Counted from the first letter of the stretch, positions 25,775 through 36,498 are shown. The stretch: 64,000 nucleotides of DNA from Empedobacter brevis NBRC 14943 = ATCC 43319 (GCF_000382425.1 NZ_KB908296.1:124001-188000), one strand, 5' to 3'. Numbers and translations: made by a program. The notes: generated by a model from the letters alone, not told the origin.

Positions 25775-27400
25775 TCAATTTTTCAAAAATTTCAAAATAG
25801 CATCATTCAGTTTCTTGGGTTGTTCAAAAGGTACATAATGTGTAGAATGAGGTACAATTAACAATTCTGCGTTTAAAATACTCTTTTGAATTTCTTTGGT
25901 ATGACTTTCTTTTACTTCATCTTGTTCTCCGGCAATTACCAACACACGGTTTTCAATCTTTTTTAGGTCAGGCTTAGTAATATTTGGTTCATTTAGCATC
26001 AGTTGTATTAAACGTAAATTTGTAGTTTCTGAAGGAGTTTCAATTAGGGTTTTAAAACTTGCTGTTAACTCTTCTTTTACGCCTTCAGGATTAAGAACGG
26101 CTCCTATTGTTACAATTTTATTGATTAACTCAGGATGCTGGGTGTTGAAAATCAAAGCTGTATTTCCGCCATCACTCCAGCCAACGAGATTTACTTTTGT
26201 CAAATGAAGTTGTTGAATAATTTTATACAGGTCATTCGCAAATAATTCATAAGTATAATTATTCGTTGTTAAATCTGTGCTTCTACCTTGTCCACGTGTG
26301 TCAATTGCAATCACGCGAAAATATTTTGCAAAAAAAGGAATTTGCAGGTAAAAATCTTCAATGCTGCCATTATTGCCATGTAATAAAATCAATGGTTCAC
26401 CGCTTCCATATTCCTCATAATAGATTTTTGCATTGTCCAAATCAATATATTTTCCTGACTTATTTTTTCCATAAACAGATTTTTTAGCTTTCTCTTTATG
26501 TTGGTAATAGGTAATTAAGTGTTGCGTTTTTGCGTCTATTTCTTCCGCTTTTTCCACTTTTTCTTCTTCTTTATCTTTTGAATACAGCACCTCTAAATTT
26601 GAAATAAATATACCAGCAGAAGCTTCCCAATTTCCTTGACTTTGGAAGCGAAATAATAACTCTTTTGCCAGCGATTTTTTTGCTGAAACACCAAATACGA
26701 AATCTTCATCATTTGGTTTTTTATACTCAACCAATTGAACGGTTACAGCAATTTGCTCCAAGTTTTTGAAACGAAATTTATAGGGTGTCAAATCAATTTT
26801 TTGCCACGCTGTCGTTGAGGTTTTATAAATGATATTTTCGTCCAAAAGCGATTCGTGCGGCAATCCATTTTTAACGGAATAGATGTTGATTTTCAGTGTA
26901 ATTTCTTCAAATTTAGAACTTGGAATGATATAAAAATTGTAGGCACTAAGTGTCGTTTTTGGATAGATGTCAAAAATATTTCCTTGTTCAATTGTCGGAA
27001 CATTCTCATTAAACATCTTAGAAAAAGTTAACATTGGACGAGTTTTCTGCCCAATTATTTTCGCTTTCATTTTTTCGCTTTTTACCATTACTTCTGTTAA
27101 TGAAATCGTTTTTTCTTTGAGAAGAACAATAGGATTCTGTTGCATTTCTTTAATGGATAAAGATTTTTCCTCATAGCCGGAAGCATCAAAAATAAGCGGG
27201 CTATTTACTAAGCTTTCAGGAATTACAATTGAAAATTCACCATTTTCATCCGTAATTGTTCCGGTTTCTGATTCTTTTATTCCGATCGAACAATATGGAA
27301 TAGCAAGGTTGTTAACATCCTTGACAGTTCCTTTTAATTGAATTTGAGCCGAGATGATGTTACAAATGATTAAAACTGTGACGAAAAAATAGTTGCGCAT
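25775..27400 (-). CDS. CarboxypepD-regulatory-like domain fused to an alpha/beta hydrolase
   Basis: 541 residues, secreted (signal MRNYFFVTVLIICNIISAQ). Residues 20-95 form a CarboxypepD_reg-like beta sandwich (LKGTVKDVNNLAIPYCSIGI; GTITDENGEFSI), common at the front of TonB receptors. Residues about 105-275 are a beta-rich part of unknown type. After a charged linker, 317-541 is an alpha/beta hydrolase with HGNNG oxyanion loop, nucleophile S409 in GWSDGG, D494 and H521. The triad is complete, so the enzyme is probably active. The substrate is unknown. It is single. The order of domains is uncommon. Confidence 0.85.
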   Translation of the reverse strand: MRNYFFVTVLIICNIISAQIQLKGTVKDVNNLAIPYCSIGIKESETGTITDENGEFSIVIPESLVNSPLIFDASGYEEKSLSIKEMQQNPIVLLKEKTISLTEVMVKSEKMKAKIIGQKTRPMLTFSKMFNENVPTIEQGNIFDIYPKTTLSAYNFYIIPSSKFEEITLKINIYSVKNGLPHESLLDENIIYKTSTTAWQKIDLTPYKFRFKNLEQIAVTVQLVEYKKPNDEDFVFGVSAKKSLAKELLFRFQSQGNWEASAGIFISNLEVLYSKDKEEEKVEKAEEIDAKTQHLITYYQHKEKAKKSVYGKNKSGKYIDLDNAKIYYEEYGSGEPLILLHGNNGSIEDFYLQIPFFAKYFRVIAIDTRGQGRSTDLTTNNYTYELFANDLYKIIQQLHLTKVNLVGWSDGGNTALIFNTQHPELINKIVTIGAVLNPEGVKEELTASFKTLIETPSETTNLRLIQLMLNEPNITKPDLKKIENRVLVIAGEQDEVKESHTKEIQKSILNAELLIVPHSTHYVPFEQPKKLNDAILKFLKN

Positions 27401-27509
27401 AACTTTACTTGTTTGTGATAAGACGAGATGTTTAACAAAAGGTTACACAATGGGGGACTATTATTTATTAAAATTTTTTCTTCTAAAACGTTATCGTTGA
27501 ATTATAGGT

Positions 27510-27539
27510 TTTGAGATGAACTTGAAATGATTAAATTTG
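27510..27539 (+). promoter_or_regulatory. Promoter of pgi
   Basis: TTTG (27510-27513), 18-nt spacer, TAAATTTG (27532-27539), then 24 nt to the ATG at 27564. Confidence 0.65.
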
Positions 27540-27557
27540 TTTAGGAAAGAATACTAA

Positions 27558-29216
<1,659 letters not shown>

Positions 29217-29229
29217 ATAACCTTAAAAC

Positions 29230-29264
29230 ATAAATAAAACCGCTTAATAAGCGGTTTTATTTAT
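29230..29264. terminator. Bidirectional terminator, pgi / MFS
   Basis: Two 16-nt arms (core AAACCGCTT/AAGCGGTTT) around a 3-nt loop, serving convergent pgi and the MFS gene. Confidence 0.9.
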
Positions 29265-30505
29265 TGTAAATCTTGCTGTTTTTGACCTGTTTCTTTTAGG
29301 AATAAAGTGAGAACGATGGCGATGAGTATTCCGATGATCCAAAACCAAATAGCATGTTGAAAATGTTCCAATTTATCGGTAACGGTTGTGATTTTATTTC
29401 CATACATTTTTGCAAATAATGGACTAACAAGAGAGGTTACTCCAAAAGTCAAAAAGTTTTGAACACCGGTTGCAGAACCCTTTACATGATCAGGATTAGC
29501 TTCTTTTATAACAGAATAGGGAATCATTGCCACGCCTGAAAATATTCCAAAAATAAACAAGGTTATTTTAGGGTTCATGAAGTTAGGTAAATAAATGAAT
29601 AGTACTAACATCAAAATCATACCCATACATCCTATTAAAATAACAGGCTTTCGTAAACCAATTTTGTCTGTTAAAATTCCCATTAAAGGACAGCCAACAA
29701 CCCAACCTAATGAAGCCATTGCAGCTGTTAATGCGGCCTTTTGTGTATCAAAACCAAGATCTAGTTTAAAGAAGGCCACAGCCCAGGTCATTGCAAAAAT
29801 GGTGGTCGGAATAAAGAGTAATCCGGAAATAATTCCTGTTAACCATGACTCTCTGTTACTGAAAATAATTTTGAAAGGCTCAATAAAAGAGGTGGTTTTA
29901 CTTTTTTCAATTTCTTGCTCAGAAGCTTTTGGTGTAATGATTAACATGGCAATCGCAGGAATAATACACAAAATACCTGCAATAATCCAAAATACTTTGA
30001 AGCTTAAACCATCTTCTAATAGTGGTTCAACAACAAATTGTCCTGCAGCTCCACCCAACATTCCTATACATTGGGTAAAGCCTATGGCGGTTGCCAATGA
30101 TTTCGAAGAAAATCCTTTTGTGGCTAAATAGACACAACCGGGAAATGCAAATGCACTACCGGCTCCTTGTAGTAATCGTCCTGTTTCTCCAACAAAATGA
30201 GAAGAAACTATAAATAAAATACATCCAATACCGAGTATAAAGCATCCTGCAAACATGGAATATTTAGCACCAAATTTATCCAAACAAATTCCAGCAATTA
30301 AAGCACAAATTGAATAGGTGTAATAATAAGTTCCGACTAACGAGACAGTGTCTTCTTTAGAAATAGCAAAGTTTTCAGCTAAATCTTTTATCATTAATGA
30401 AGGTGCAGAACGGGTTGCATAGTCGATAAAATAAAAAAGCAAACCTAAAACCCAGGCCGTAATGAAAAGTTTCTTATGAGATGGAGTAATTGCAGTTGCA
30501 TTCAT
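29261..30505 (-). CDS. MFS transporter, coupled to poxB
   Basis: 414 residues, 12 membrane segments. The loop after segment 2 carries GICLDKFGAKYSM (the conserved G-x-x-x-D-x-x-G-x-(R/K) theme), and GRLLQGAGSAFAFPGCVYLATKGF is the TM4-5 region typical of the anion/sugar-acid and ACS-type branch. It follows poxB by 2 nt, so it is in the same operon. A link to pyruvate or another 2-oxo acid is only suggested by this context. The cargo is not decided by sequence. Confidence 0.88.
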   Translation of the reverse strand: MNATAITPSHKKLFITAWVLGLLFYFIDYATRSAPSLMIKDLAENFAISKEDTVSLVGTYYYTYSICALIAGICLDKFGAKYSMFAGCFILGIGCILFIVSSHFVGETGRLLQGAGSAFAFPGCVYLATKGFSSKSLATAIGFTQCIGMLGGAAGQFVVEPLLEDGLSFKVFWIIAGILCIIPAIAMLIITPKASEQEIEKSKTTSFIEPFKIIFSNRESWLTGIISGLLFIPTTIFAMTWAVAFFKLDLGFDTQKAALTAAMASLGWVVGCPLMGILTDKIGLRKPVILIGCMGMILMLVLFIYLPNFMNPKITLFIFGIFSGVAMIPYSVIKEANPDHVKGSATGVQNFLTFGVTSLVSPLFAKMYGNKITTVTDKLEHFQHAIWFWIIGILIAIVLTLFLKETGQKQQDLQ

Positions 30506-30507
30506 CC

Positions 30508-32241
30508 TTATAAATCTTTCAAATGTTTATAATTGGATTTGATTGTGTCCATGACTTCATCCATTTTTCCACCTAACATTAATTTAGCCATAGATTTTGT
30601 CATTCCCAGCATTTGATTGAAATCTATTTTTGGAGGCATTGCCAAAGCATTTGGATTCGTAAAAACATTCAATAAATACGGACCATTATGGGCAAAAGCC
30701 CTGCAAATAGCATCAGGTAAATCATCAGGATTTTTAACAGCTTCACTTTCAATTCCCATCGCTTTTCCAATTAAGGCAAAATCAGGATTTTCCATATCTG
30801 TTTCATTATCAGGTAAACCTGCGACTTCCATTTCTAGTTTCACCATTCCTAATGTTCGGTTGTTAAAAATAATTATTTTCACAGGTAAGTGATATTGTTT
30901 TATCGTAGCCAAATCTCCTAATAACATCGAAATTCCTCCATCACCGCACATTGCAATGATTTGTCTTTCGGGGTAAGCCAACTGTGCGCCTATTGCTTGA
31001 GGCATCGCATTTGCCATAGATCCGTGATTGAAAGATCCTAACATTTTTCGTTCGCCTGTTCCTGTAATGTAACGGGCTCCCCATACACAACACATTCCTG
31101 TATCAACTGTGAATATTGCATCTTTTGTTGCTAGCTCATCCAGTAAATAAGCGGTGTATTCTGGTTGTATAGCATTTTCTGTTCCCTTGTCATGGACGTA
31201 TGTCAATTTATTTTCCAATACTTTTTTGTACAATTCTAACTGGCTGTCAAGAAAATCACGATTGTCTTTTGGTTGAACTAAAGACAATAATTCCTGAACT
31301 GTTTCCTTCGCATTTCCTACTAATCCTAAGTCCACTTTTGCACGTCTACCTATTTTTGCACCCTCTGTGTCTATCTGAATGATTTTTTTATCTGTAGGAA
31401 TAAAATCTTTATAAGGAAAATCGGTTCCAATTAAAACAATTAGATCTGCTTTATGCATGGCGTGATAAGCAGAAGGTTGTCCTAATAACCCTGTCATACC
31501 TACTTCATTCGGGTTATTGGGTTGAATACTCATTTTTCCTTTGAAAGAATAGCCGACAGGAGCATGGAGCTTTTTAGAGAATTCAATAATTTCCTGATTA
31601 GCTTCCGAAGCACCAATTCCACAGAATAGAGTGACACGTTTAGCTTCGTTAATGATTTGCGAAGCTTGTTGCAATTCAGTTTTATTTGGGATAATAATCG
31701 GTTGGTTGAAAAATAGATTCGTAGTATAAGCTTCGTCAATTGCATCCATTTCAGCAATATCTCCCGGAAGGCCAATTACTGCAACATCTTTTTTTGATAT
31801 TGCATGTTGAATTGCAGTTTGGACAATGCGTTGGGCTTGTTCTGGTCGTGTAATGATTTGATTGTAACAACTACAATCGTCAAAAAGTTTTATGGTGTTT
31901 GTTTCTTGAAAATAATCGGTACCAAATTCTATGGTGGGAATTGTAGAAGCAATAACAACCAAAGGTGTTCTCGATTTATGTGCTTCGTATACTCCGTTAA
32001 TCAAGTGAACATGCCCCGGACCGGAACTACCTGCACAACATCCTATTCCATTTAGTTCAGATTCTGCTGTTGCAGCATATGCACCTACTTCTTCGTGTCG
32101 TACATGAACCCAGTCAATATTATCGGATTGCTTGACAGCGATATTGAAAAAATTTAAACTATCTCCGGTGACTGCATATACACGTTTTATGTTTGCTTTT
32201 TCTAATAATTCTACAATTTGATGCGAAACATTTTTTGCCAT
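30508..32241 (-). CDS. poxB: Pyruvate dehydrogenase (quinone), PoxB-like
   Basis: 577 residues, the PoxB length (E. coli 572). A ThDP- and FAD-dependent enzyme that decarboxylates pyruvate to acetate and passes electrons to the membrane quinone. The N-terminal domain has RHEEVGAYAA with the ThDP-activating Glu. The middle is the FAD-type domain. The C-terminal domain has MCGDGGISMLLGDLAT...NN (GDG-X~27-NN). The tail (about 548-577) is amphipathic with MTKSMAKLMLGGKMDEVMD, like the lipid-binding C-terminus of PoxB. It is first in a two-gene operon with the MFS gene. Other ThDP enzymes (oxalyl-CoA decarboxylase, acetolactate synthase) are less likely. Confidence 0.88.
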   Translation of the reverse strand: MAKNVSHQIVELLEKANIKRVYAVTGDSLNFFNIAVKQSDNIDWVHVRHEEVGAYAATAESELNGIGCCAGSSGPGHVHLINGVYEAHKSRTPLVVIASTIPTIEFGTDYFQETNTIKLFDDCSCYNQIITRPEQAQRIVQTAIQHAISKKDVAVIGLPGDIAEMDAIDEAYTTNLFFNQPIIIPNKTELQQASQIINEAKRVTLFCGIGASEANQEIIEFSKKLHAPVGYSFKGKMSIQPNNPNEVGMTGLLGQPSAYHAMHKADLIVLIGTDFPYKDFIPTDKKIIQIDTEGAKIGRRAKVDLGLVGNAKETVQELLSLVQPKDNRDFLDSQLELYKKVLENKLTYVHDKGTENAIQPEYTAYLLDELATKDAIFTVDTGMCCVWGARYITGTGERKMLGSFNHGSMANAMPQAIGAQLAYPERQIIAMCGDGGISMLLGDLATIKQYHLPVKIIIFNNRTLGMVKLEMEVAGLPDNETDMENPDFALIGKAMGIESEAVKNPDDLPDAICRAFAHNGPYLLNVFTNPNALAMPPKIDFNQMLGMTKSMAKLMLGGKMDEVMDTIKSNYKHLKDL

Positions 32242-32345
32242 AATCGTAATTTTTGTTGTTGATTAACAAGTTAAAACTATAATTGCAGAAATAGATGATA
32301 AAAAATTGTTAAAGATTTAATCATCAAATGATTGAAAATAAAAAA

Positions 32346-32368
32346 AAGCCTGTTGTAAAAACAGGCTT
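32346..32368 (-). terminator. Terminator distal to the outer-membrane barrel gene
   Basis: AAGCCTGTT/AACAGGCTT stem, 5-nt loop, then a T-run on the minus strand. It lies 184 nt past the stop of the barrel gene. Confidence 0.75.
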
Positions 32369-32379
32369 AAAATTAACAC

Positions 32380-32454
32380 ATGAGGACAAAATTTACTCTA
32401 CTAAATCTTATACGTATATGTTTGTTTCAATATTTATGCCAAAACTTTATTTAG
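32380..32454 (+). other. 25-codon open frame in the poxB/OMP gap (possible relic or leader peptide)
   Basis: The 310-nt gap between poxB and the barrel gene holds one ATG frame, MRTKFTLLNLIRIC..., stopping at TAG 32452. The first eight residues look like the signal start common in SusC-type receptors of this phylum. There is no clear ribosome site and no homology continues, so it may be a decayed gene start or chance. Confidence 0.2.
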
Positions 32455-32467
32455 CATGAAGTATTTT

Positions 32468-32498
32468 TAATAAATCTAGAAATTTTCTAGATTTATTA
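32468..32498. repeat. 31-nt perfect palindrome
   Basis: Two 15-nt arms around one base, containing AAATCTAGAAA and TTTCTAGATTT. It lies 54 nt past the stop of the barrel gene (minus strand), and 257 nt upstream of the poxB start. It lacks a T-run, so an operator or RNA processing element is as likely as a terminator. Confidence 0.6.
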
Positions 32499-32551
32499 GG
32501 AATTATATAATTTTACAGTATTTTTTGGAGGCTATTTTTTTGTATTGTTAA

Positions 32552-34897
32552 TTAGTTTGCACGACTTTTATCTTCAAAATTAATTTTCTTTGTATTGCCT
32601 TTTATTTCTTTATTTCCAAAAGAGTAACTCAAGCTCAAGGTTAATTTACGGTAATCCATAAATTGGTAGAAGGATGAATTGTAACCCGACATATTGGCAT
32701 TCCCATAATTCCTTACCTGATTAAAAATATCATTGACAACTAAACTTGTTTGTAGGTTTTTGTTAAAGAAAGAAGCTCTCAATCCGAGAGAAAGATCATT
32801 TCTTCCATTCATTTTTGTATTGGCATATGTCCAAGGCAAATCCTGCCAATAATTCACTAATAGAAAATAAGTTTTGTCTTTATTTAACGTAAACGTATTA
32901 TTAATAGAGAGATAGAAGGAATAAATACTGAGACTTTCCACTTCTTTGATCAACGGGAGTGTTTTGGTATAAGATGTATTTGCAACAGCAACCATTTCCC
33001 AACGTTTAAAATAGGTATCAAAATAATTTAGGTTCAAGCCAAATCTATTCTGGTTAAAACTATTTTCGATGACATTACTATAGATTCCATCTTCTAAACG
33101 AGAAACATTGGTCAAATCATTTTTAGTAAACTGATAATACAATTGTGCATTGAGTTTACTTTTGTAATTGAATGAAAATTCAATATTATCATTGAAAGAA
33201 GGTTGAACAGAGGCGTTTCCTGCGTAATATAAATACGGGTTAGAGTACCATCGGAATGGATTTATTTCTTGGAATCCCGGGCGATTAATACGTTTTGAAT
33301 AGTTTAGAGTAAATGTATTTTGATTCGTTTTATAGCTGACATAAGCAGTCGGGAAAAATTTTCCGTAATTATTTTTTGCAACACTTTGGGTTTCCGATTT
33401 ACCTTCATAATCAGTGACTTCATAACGAAGTCCGGCTTTTGCAGACCAATGTTCATCAAAATCCTTTTGTATACTTACATAAGTTGCATAATTTTTTTCT
33501 GAATAGTCAAAAACATTACTGTTCATCGGATTTAGCAAATAATCATCATTTTTTAATTCATAAAATTTAACATCCGATTTGTTGCTTAGTAAAGTATATT
33601 TCGCACCAGTATCCATCTTGAAAGTAGAGAAAGGTAATGTAAAATCGATTTGTCCGGAAAAAATAGAATAATTCATTTTGCTGAAATTTCGAACAAAAGA
33701 CAAATAATCAGTATCTGAAATTGTGTTAAGCTGGTTTCTTTTATCTGGGGTAGTGCCAAGATAATTTGTTGTAATACTCATTTTTTTACCGATTGAATCG
33801 AGCTTTAAATCATAATATAAATTAAAAGTATGTGTGGGGGTTTTCCAATGTTGATTTTCATTTGTTGTTAGAATAGAATCCTGAATAGTTCGTGTAAAAT
33901 AAGTTGCGGTATTTTCTGCATTTACGTTGTAATTACTCTGACTAAAATCGTAAATCAAACCTATATTCGATTGTTCATTCATCTTATAATCTAAACTGTA
34001 ATTGAATCCACCGCCGCGAGGAGAATCTTTTCTATTGCTATTGGTATAAACACTTTTTTCAGCGCTGACTAAATTTCGCCAAGAATCCATTTTATAGCCC
34101 ATATTATAATAACGAATTTTTAATGACGAACTTATTTTTTCGGATTGATAGTTAACAGTTGGATGAATACGATAGCCATTATAGGAATTGCGTTGGTAGG
34201 TTGTAGAAATCGACCCGTTCCATCCTAAATTTGTATTTTTCTTCAAAATAATATTGATGATTCCGCTATTTCCTTGCGCTTCGTATTTTGCCGGAGGAGT
34301 TGTAATGACCTCGATTCTCGCAATATCTTCTGAACGTAATGAGCGCAAATAATTCTGTAAATCAGATCCTGAAAGCTGAAGTGGACGATCATTAATCATA
34401 ACGGAAACATTGTTTTTACCGATAATCGAAATGGCATCATTTTCTAAACGGACCAAAGGCGTATTTCGTAAAGCATCCAAACCATCCATCCCTTGTGCTG
34501 CAATAGAATTCTCGACATTAAAAACCATTCGGTCAATCTGTTGCTCAATGAGCTTTTTCTTTTTGGTAATCGTTACACCTTCCAGATTGAATGTATTTTC
34601 CACTTTTAAGCTTCCAAGCGCCATATTTTTATCAAGTAAAATACGTTGTAGAAAAATCTCTTGCCCTTGTTGTTCAAGGGAAACATCGTAAGAATTTTTT
34701 TCAACTTCAAAAATAAATTCCCCCAAATCATTGGTAAGTGTTTGTTGATTCGCCAAACTATCTTTTACGGCTAACAAAACAAGTTGATTGGACAATGCTT
34801 GATTATTTTGATCAACAATTTTCCCTGTTAATTGATAGGTTTGTCCAAAGACAAAAGAATAAAATAAAAGACAAAGGAGAGCAAATATATTTTTCAT
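32552..34897 (-). CDS. Outer membrane beta-barrel (TonB-receptor-like) with CarboxypepD front domain
   Basis: 781 residues. Signal peptide MKNIFALLCLLFYSFVFGQ. Residues about 20-95 are a CarboxypepD-like sandwich (QLTGKIVDQNNQALSNQLVLLAV; LTNDLGEFIFEV). A plug-like stretch follows (LDALRNTPLVRLENDAISIIGKNNVSVMINDRPLQLSGSDLQNYLRSL; IEVITTPPAKYEAQGNSGIINIILKK), which is the signature of the outer-membrane-protein beta-barrel family 3. The remaining 550 residues are alternating aromatic beta strands. It is shorter than classic TonB receptors (about 1000). The substrate is unknown. An AraC gene lies just upstream with a large palindrome between them. Confidence 0.9.
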   Translation of the reverse strand: MKNIFALLCLLFYSFVFGQTYQLTGKIVDQNNQALSNQLVLLAVKDSLANQQTLTNDLGEFIFEVEKNSYDVSLEQQGQEIFLQRILLDKNMALGSLKVENTFNLEGVTITKKKKLIEQQIDRMVFNVENSIAAQGMDGLDALRNTPLVRLENDAISIIGKNNVSVMINDRPLQLSGSDLQNYLRSLRSEDIARIEVITTPPAKYEAQGNSGIINIILKKNTNLGWNGSISTTYQRNSYNGYRIHPTVNYQSEKISSSLKIRYYNMGYKMDSWRNLVSAEKSVYTNSNRKDSPRGGGFNYSLDYKMNEQSNIGLIYDFSQSNYNVNAENTATYFTRTIQDSILTTNENQHWKTPTHTFNLYYDLKLDSIGKKMSITTNYLGTTPDKRNQLNTISDTDYLSFVRNFSKMNYSIFSGQIDFTLPFSTFKMDTGAKYTLLSNKSDVKFYELKNDDYLLNPMNSNVFDYSEKNYATYVSIQKDFDEHWSAKAGLRYEVTDYEGKSETQSVAKNNYGKFFPTAYVSYKTNQNTFTLNYSKRINRPGFQEINPFRWYSNPYLYYAGNASVQPSFNDNIEFSFNYKSKLNAQLYYQFTKNDLTNVSRLEDGIYSNVIENSFNQNRFGLNLNYFDTYFKRWEMVAVANTSYTKTLPLIKEVESLSIYSFYLSINNTFTLNKDKTYFLLVNYWQDLPWTYANTKMNGRNDLSLGLRASFFNKNLQTSLVVNDIFNQVRNYGNANMSGYNSSFYQFMDYRKLTLSLSYSFGNKEIKGNTKKINFEDKSRAN

Positions 34898-34900
34898 ATT

Positions 34901-34940
34901 CTATTTTTATAGACAAATAACGATTGTCTATAAAAGATAG
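34901..34940. repeat. 40-nt inverted repeat 4 nt upstream of the barrel gene
   Basis: Arms TTTTATAGACAA (34905-34916) and its exact complement (34924-34935) around 7 nt. CTAT and ATAG extend it further with one bulge. It starts 4 nt before the barrel ATG (34897) and 24 nt after the AraC stop. It may be an operator, an attenuator or a terminator of the AraC gene. Confidence 0.6.
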
Positions 34941-34963
34941 AATTGTAAAAATCATTCAAAATT

Positions 34964-35806
34964 TTATTTTTCTTCGTAAATCCAAATCAGTTCATTGTCT
35001 AATACACTAATTTTATGATTGGTTTGCTTAGGTGTAATACCGGAAATTTGTTTAAAATCTTTGATCAAATGTGCTTGATCGAAGAAATTGTGGGTATATG
35101 CTATTTTGGTCAATTCATTTTGATGAATTAAAATATCGTTTAAAACTTTGCGAAAACGGACTGTTTTTATATAATTTTTCGGGCTCTGTCCCAGTTCATT
35201 TATACATAACCGATACAACGTAGCTTCGCTTATTTGAAAGTGTTTCGCAATTTCCTGAACACCATAATTTATATTTTCTTGATTGTGAATAAACTGTAAG
35301 ATTGTTTTTATTTTGACGGAATGATTCGAAATGACAAGTTGTTGTAGCAAGAAATTTTCGAGAATAGTAGTACGTTTCTCTAATTCAATTTCTTCAAATA
35401 ATTTTTCTAAAATAAAATAATTTGAAGAATTAAAAGCTAACTGAAATGCTTCGTTAGAATTCATTAATTCATTGAAATTTACATTCGTAAAAGCCCGAAG
35501 AGCACTTGGATAAAAGAGTACACAAATTTCATCCATAAAATTCTCTATTTTTACACTTAAAGCTTTTTGATGAAAGCCTGCAAAATAACTTTTGATAGAA
35601 GAATTGGAAGTCTCAACATCAATTTGATTGACAAGTCTCTCTTTTTTAAAGTCCACAGAATTATTTCGGTAAATAGACAAACACAAATTGATATTTGGAA
35701 AGGTGGAATAGCTAATCGTTTCATTTTTCTCAGATTGGAAAAATAGAAAATACTGAATGTAGGGCTTCAGTAAAGGGTTCTTTACATGAATAATTCTCGT
35801 TAGCAT
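34964..35806 (-). CDS. AraC-family transcriptional regulator
   Basis: 280 residues. An N-terminal sensor-like domain (about 1-130) starts MLTRIIHVKNPLLKPYIQYFLFF, the entry typical of AraC proteins of the DUF6597 kind. The C-terminal DNA-binding domain (about 175-275) has two helix-turn-helix units: GVQEIAKHFQISEATLYRLCINELGQSPKNYIKTVRFRKVL and IAYTHNFFDQAHLIKDFKQISGITPKQ. It lies 66 nt upstream of the barrel gene on the same strand and is its most likely regulator or an operon partner. The ligand is unknown. Confidence 0.9.
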   Translation of the reverse strand: MLTRIIHVKNPLLKPYIQYFLFFQSEKNETISYSTFPNINLCLSIYRNNSVDFKKERLVNQIDVETSNSSIKSYFAGFHQKALSVKIENFMDEICVLFYPSALRAFTNVNFNELMNSNEAFQLAFNSSNYFILEKLFEEIELEKRTTILENFLLQQLVISNHSVKIKTILQFIHNQENINYGVQEIAKHFQISEATLYRLCINELGQSPKNYIKTVRFRKVLNDILIHQNELTKIAYTHNFFDQAHLIKDFKQISGITPKQTNHKISVLDNELIWIYEEK

Positions 35807-35817
35807 TCTTAAAAATA

Positions 35818-35825
35818 CAAAATTA
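35818..35825 (-). promoter_or_regulatory. -7 box of the AraC gene
   Basis: Minus-strand TAATTTTG fits TANNTTTG, 11 nt before the ATG at 35806. Confidence 0.4.
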
Positions 35826-35832
35826 CATACAA

Positions 35833-35862
35833 AAGAACCTCTTTTTTATGAAAGAGGTTCTT
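35833..35862 (-). terminator. Terminator of the azurin gene
   Basis: AAGAACCTCTTT/AAAGAGGTTCTT stem with a 6-nt loop, about 20 nt after the azurin stop. Confidence 0.75.
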
Positions 35863-35882
35863 GTAAAATATTTTTTCGATGA

Positions 35883-36407
35883 TTATTTTATCGCTGTAAT
35901 TTTTCCGTTCATTGTTGCAAAATGCCCGGGAAAAGAACATAAGAAATCATAAGAGCCTTCTTCTAAAGTGAATTTGATTTGGTCGTTTTCTTTACCTCCT
36001 AATAGTTTTGTATGGGCAATAATTTCAGATTGTAAATCAGTTGGAATATAATCTGTCGCTTTGGCCGATGCTGCAGTATTAGCAAATCCGGAAGCATCAG
36101 CACCCGGTTTTAATAAAACAAAATTATGTCCCATTGCTTCTTTCGACATCTCACCAGAATTCATCAAAATTAAAGTCACCTCCTCACCAGCTTTCACAGT
36201 AAATGCTGTTTTGTCATAACGCATATCATCTCCAGCTTTTAGAACGATATGATTATTTGTAGCAGGAGTAGCTGTAGAAGATTCTGAATCTTCTTTTGGT
36301 GCTGTACTATAATCAATCTCCGGCGGAGTAGATTCATCTTTCTTCGAACCTCCGCAACTCATCATTAGAATTGCAGCGAAGCTCATTAAAACTATTTTTT
36401 TCATCAT
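35883..36407 (-). CDS. Lipoprotein azurin (type I copper protein)
   Basis: 174 residues. The signal MMKKIVLMSFAAILMMSC is lipidated at C18, then a flexible acidic Ser/Thr/Pro linker (about 20-50). The cupredoxin domain (51-174) carries all copper ligands: H94 in MGHNFV, C157, H162 and M166 in CSFPGHFATM. It should shuttle electrons in the periplasm, for example to cytochrome c peroxidase, nitrite reductase or a terminal oxidase. The partner is not in this window. The gene is single with its own terminator. Confidence 0.95.
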   Translation of the reverse strand: MMKKIVLMSFAAILMMSCGGSKKDESTPPEIDYSTAPKEDSESSTATPATNNHIVLKAGDDMRYDKTAFTVKAGEEVTLILMNSGEMSKEAMGHNFVLLKPGADASGFANTAASAKATDYIPTDLQSEIIAHTKLLGGKENDQIKFTLEEGSYDFLCSFPGHFATMNGKITAIK

Positions 36408-36498
36408 TCAACTTTTTGTTTGAATAAAAATAATGAAATTCAGAAACTTAAAAAAGTTTACTGATGATAAATAGAAATGATTTTAAACAGACAATTTC

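Noticed and set aside
29595-30131. 178-codon plus-strand frame opposite the MFS gene
   Set aside because: Antisense of membrane segments, low-complexity Ile/Lys text, no promoter or homology; a shadow.
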